Of a stretch of DNA of 64,000 nt, positions 63,339-64,000 are shown one piece after another. The notes beneath the pieces are model-generated. The model was not told the origin of the DNA, ran no database searches, and saw nothing but the letters and a program-made list of their open reading frames with translations. Source of the DNA: an uncultured Fodinibius sp. Lineage in GTDB: Bacteria; Bacteroidota; Rhodothermia; Balneolales; Balneolaceae. How positions within the stretch are numbered: position 1 is the stretch's first letter; each line of letters starts with the position of its first letter. The position numbers and the translations under genes were made by a program. Location of the stretch: the NCBI GenBank assembly GCA_913056455.1, contig CAJXMJ010000003.1, forward strand, positions 124,001-188,000. The letters run 5' to 3'.

Positions 63339-64000
63339 TTGAAAACCTCTGCAAAATATATAGCTGATCGCATCCGCCTGATGATTGCAACCAAGCAGTT
63401 CCAGGTGGGCGAAACTTTGCCGTCGACCCGTGAGCTGGGTCAACAGCTTGAATCCAGTTTCCATACGGTTCGAAAAGCGTATCATATTTTAGCAGACGAA
63501 GGACTTATTCGCGGAGAACGTGGTAAAGGCTTTATCGTAGAAAGGCAGAATACGAATCTCGACAAAGCAGATCGGCTTGAAATTGGGGCTGAGAAGATGC
63601 GAAAGCTCTTGGAAGAGTTGATTGGCTATGGGCTGGATGAATCAGAAATTGATGAGTTATTTCAGGAACAGCTTAGCTTTATGGATTGGCCCGATCGTAT
63701 TGAAACCTGTGCCAGTATTGGCGAAACCAACGAGCTTGGACACATGCTGGCGGAGGCTATTAAAAAAGAAGTGGGAGTCCGTAGTAAAATTTTAAATGCT
63801 AATCAGTATAACGAAACGGTTAAGTTTGATGCCCTTTTTGTACCGGTTCAACTGGTAAATAAGTTTCGGGGATTTGCCGAAAAAGGTCGGCTGTTACCCA
63901 TTGTGTATAACATCAATCCCGATACGCTATTATCTATTGTGGATCGTGCAGCCATTGACACTATAGGGTTAGTAACATCTGATGATCAGTCAATACCCAA
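63339..64000 (+). CDS. GntR-family transcriptional regulator (cut by window end)
   Basis: The frame runs from a TTG at 63339 past the window end without a stop, giving about 220 residues. An in-frame stop lies 18 bases upstream, so the TTG is the first possible start. Residues 1-68 form a GntR winged-helix domain: Y-I-A-D-R-I-R-L-M-I, then L-P-S-T-R-E-L-G-Q-Q-L, V-R-K-A-Y-H-I-L-A-D-E-G-L-I and G-K-G-F-I-V. The remainder is a long helical region and an alpha/beta-like start, not an MFS or aminotransferase domain as far as seen. Its target is unknown; the adjacent TonB operon is a natural guess. Confidence 0.85.
   Translation, partial: MKTSAKYIADRIRLMIATKQFQVGETLPSTRELGQQLESSFHTVRKAYHILADEGLIRGERGKGFIVERQNTNLDKADRLEIGAEKMRKLLEELIGYGLDESEIDELFQEQLSFMDWPDRIETCASIGETNELGHMLAEAIKKEVGVRSKILNANQYNETVKFDALFVPVQLVNKFRGFAEKGRLLPIVYNINPDTLLSIVDRAAIDTIGLVTSDDQSIP

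Noticed and set aside
53194-64000. Polyketide or siderophore gene cluster
   Set aside because: There is no PKS/NRPS module, carrier protein or siderophore gene; only a single KAS III-like protein and a ligase are present.
1-64000. CRISPR arrays, phage, transposases, tRNA or rRNA genes
   Set aside because: No regularly spaced repeats, integrase/transposase frames, or RNA gene structures could be recognised anywhere in the window.

Overview
The window looks like chromosomal DNA of a member of the Bacteroidota/Rhodothermota/Balneolota group, most likely a Balneolota-type marine or halophilic aerobe. This is an inference. The support is a SusC/SusD pair, TonB receptors with N-terminal carboxypeptidase-like domains, many short-lipobox lipoproteins, DUF4412/DUF4168/DUF2231 proteins, three-gene pnt transhydrogenase genes, PQQ-type sugar dehydrogenase and fasciclin proteins. 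I saw no rRNA, tRNA, CRISPR array, insertion sequence, phage or plasmid gene. Coding density is high and no gene is clearly broken. Both end genes are cut by the window.

Layout. 0-6 kb: tail of an unknown gene, a DUF2231 membrane protein, a minus-strand pntAA-pntAB-pntB operon ending in a TonB-C lipoprotein, trxB, and a DUF4342 protein. 6-14 kb: ComM-type ATPase, a plug-only lipoprotein, then a SusC/SusD uptake pair with a long structured leader. 14-25 kb: priA, an InlB-repeat/GLUG lipoprotein, a GCS2-CBS ligase overlapping an aspartoacylase-like hydrolase, scpB overlapping a 23S pseudouridine synthase, an alpha/beta hydrolase and a TPR protein. 25-30 kb: DUF4412 protein, phosphodiesterase, and minus-strand isocitrate-dehydrogenase-like, alcohol dehydrogenase, DoxX and PQQ sugar dehydrogenase genes. 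30-37 kb: two tandem fasciclin proteins with a hairpin-rich spacer, a DJ-1/PfpI protein, a membrane-anchored serine hydrolase, and a minus-strand corrinoid-binding protein/SDR/Nudix operon. 37-45 kb: a heavy-metal (probably Cu/Ag) RND efflux operon, with a small Cys-rich exported protein first and the pump, outer-membrane and adaptor genes after it. 45-53 kb: 3-methyladenine glycosylase, YihY, mutS, an SH3-M48 protease and a CHASE2 nucleotide cyclase.

53-64 kb is the most distinctive part. A GbsR/MarR regulator is followed by a tight operon: secreted alpha/beta hydrolase, SDR, KAS III-like enzyme, sodium:solute symporter, acyl-CoA ligase, second alpha/beta hydrolase, then a TonB-dependent receptor and a GntR-type regulator. 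It reads as a self-contained uptake-and-conversion pathway for an ester- or acyl-type compound. The KAS III-like protein keeps the nucleophilic Cys but appears to lack the usual His and Asn of the catalytic triad, so its chemistry is open. Other points of interest are a probable ATT start codon with an ideal ribosome-binding site in the cyclase gene, intergenic repeat sequence built into the N-terminus of the TolC-like protein, and several families of short intergenic repeats.
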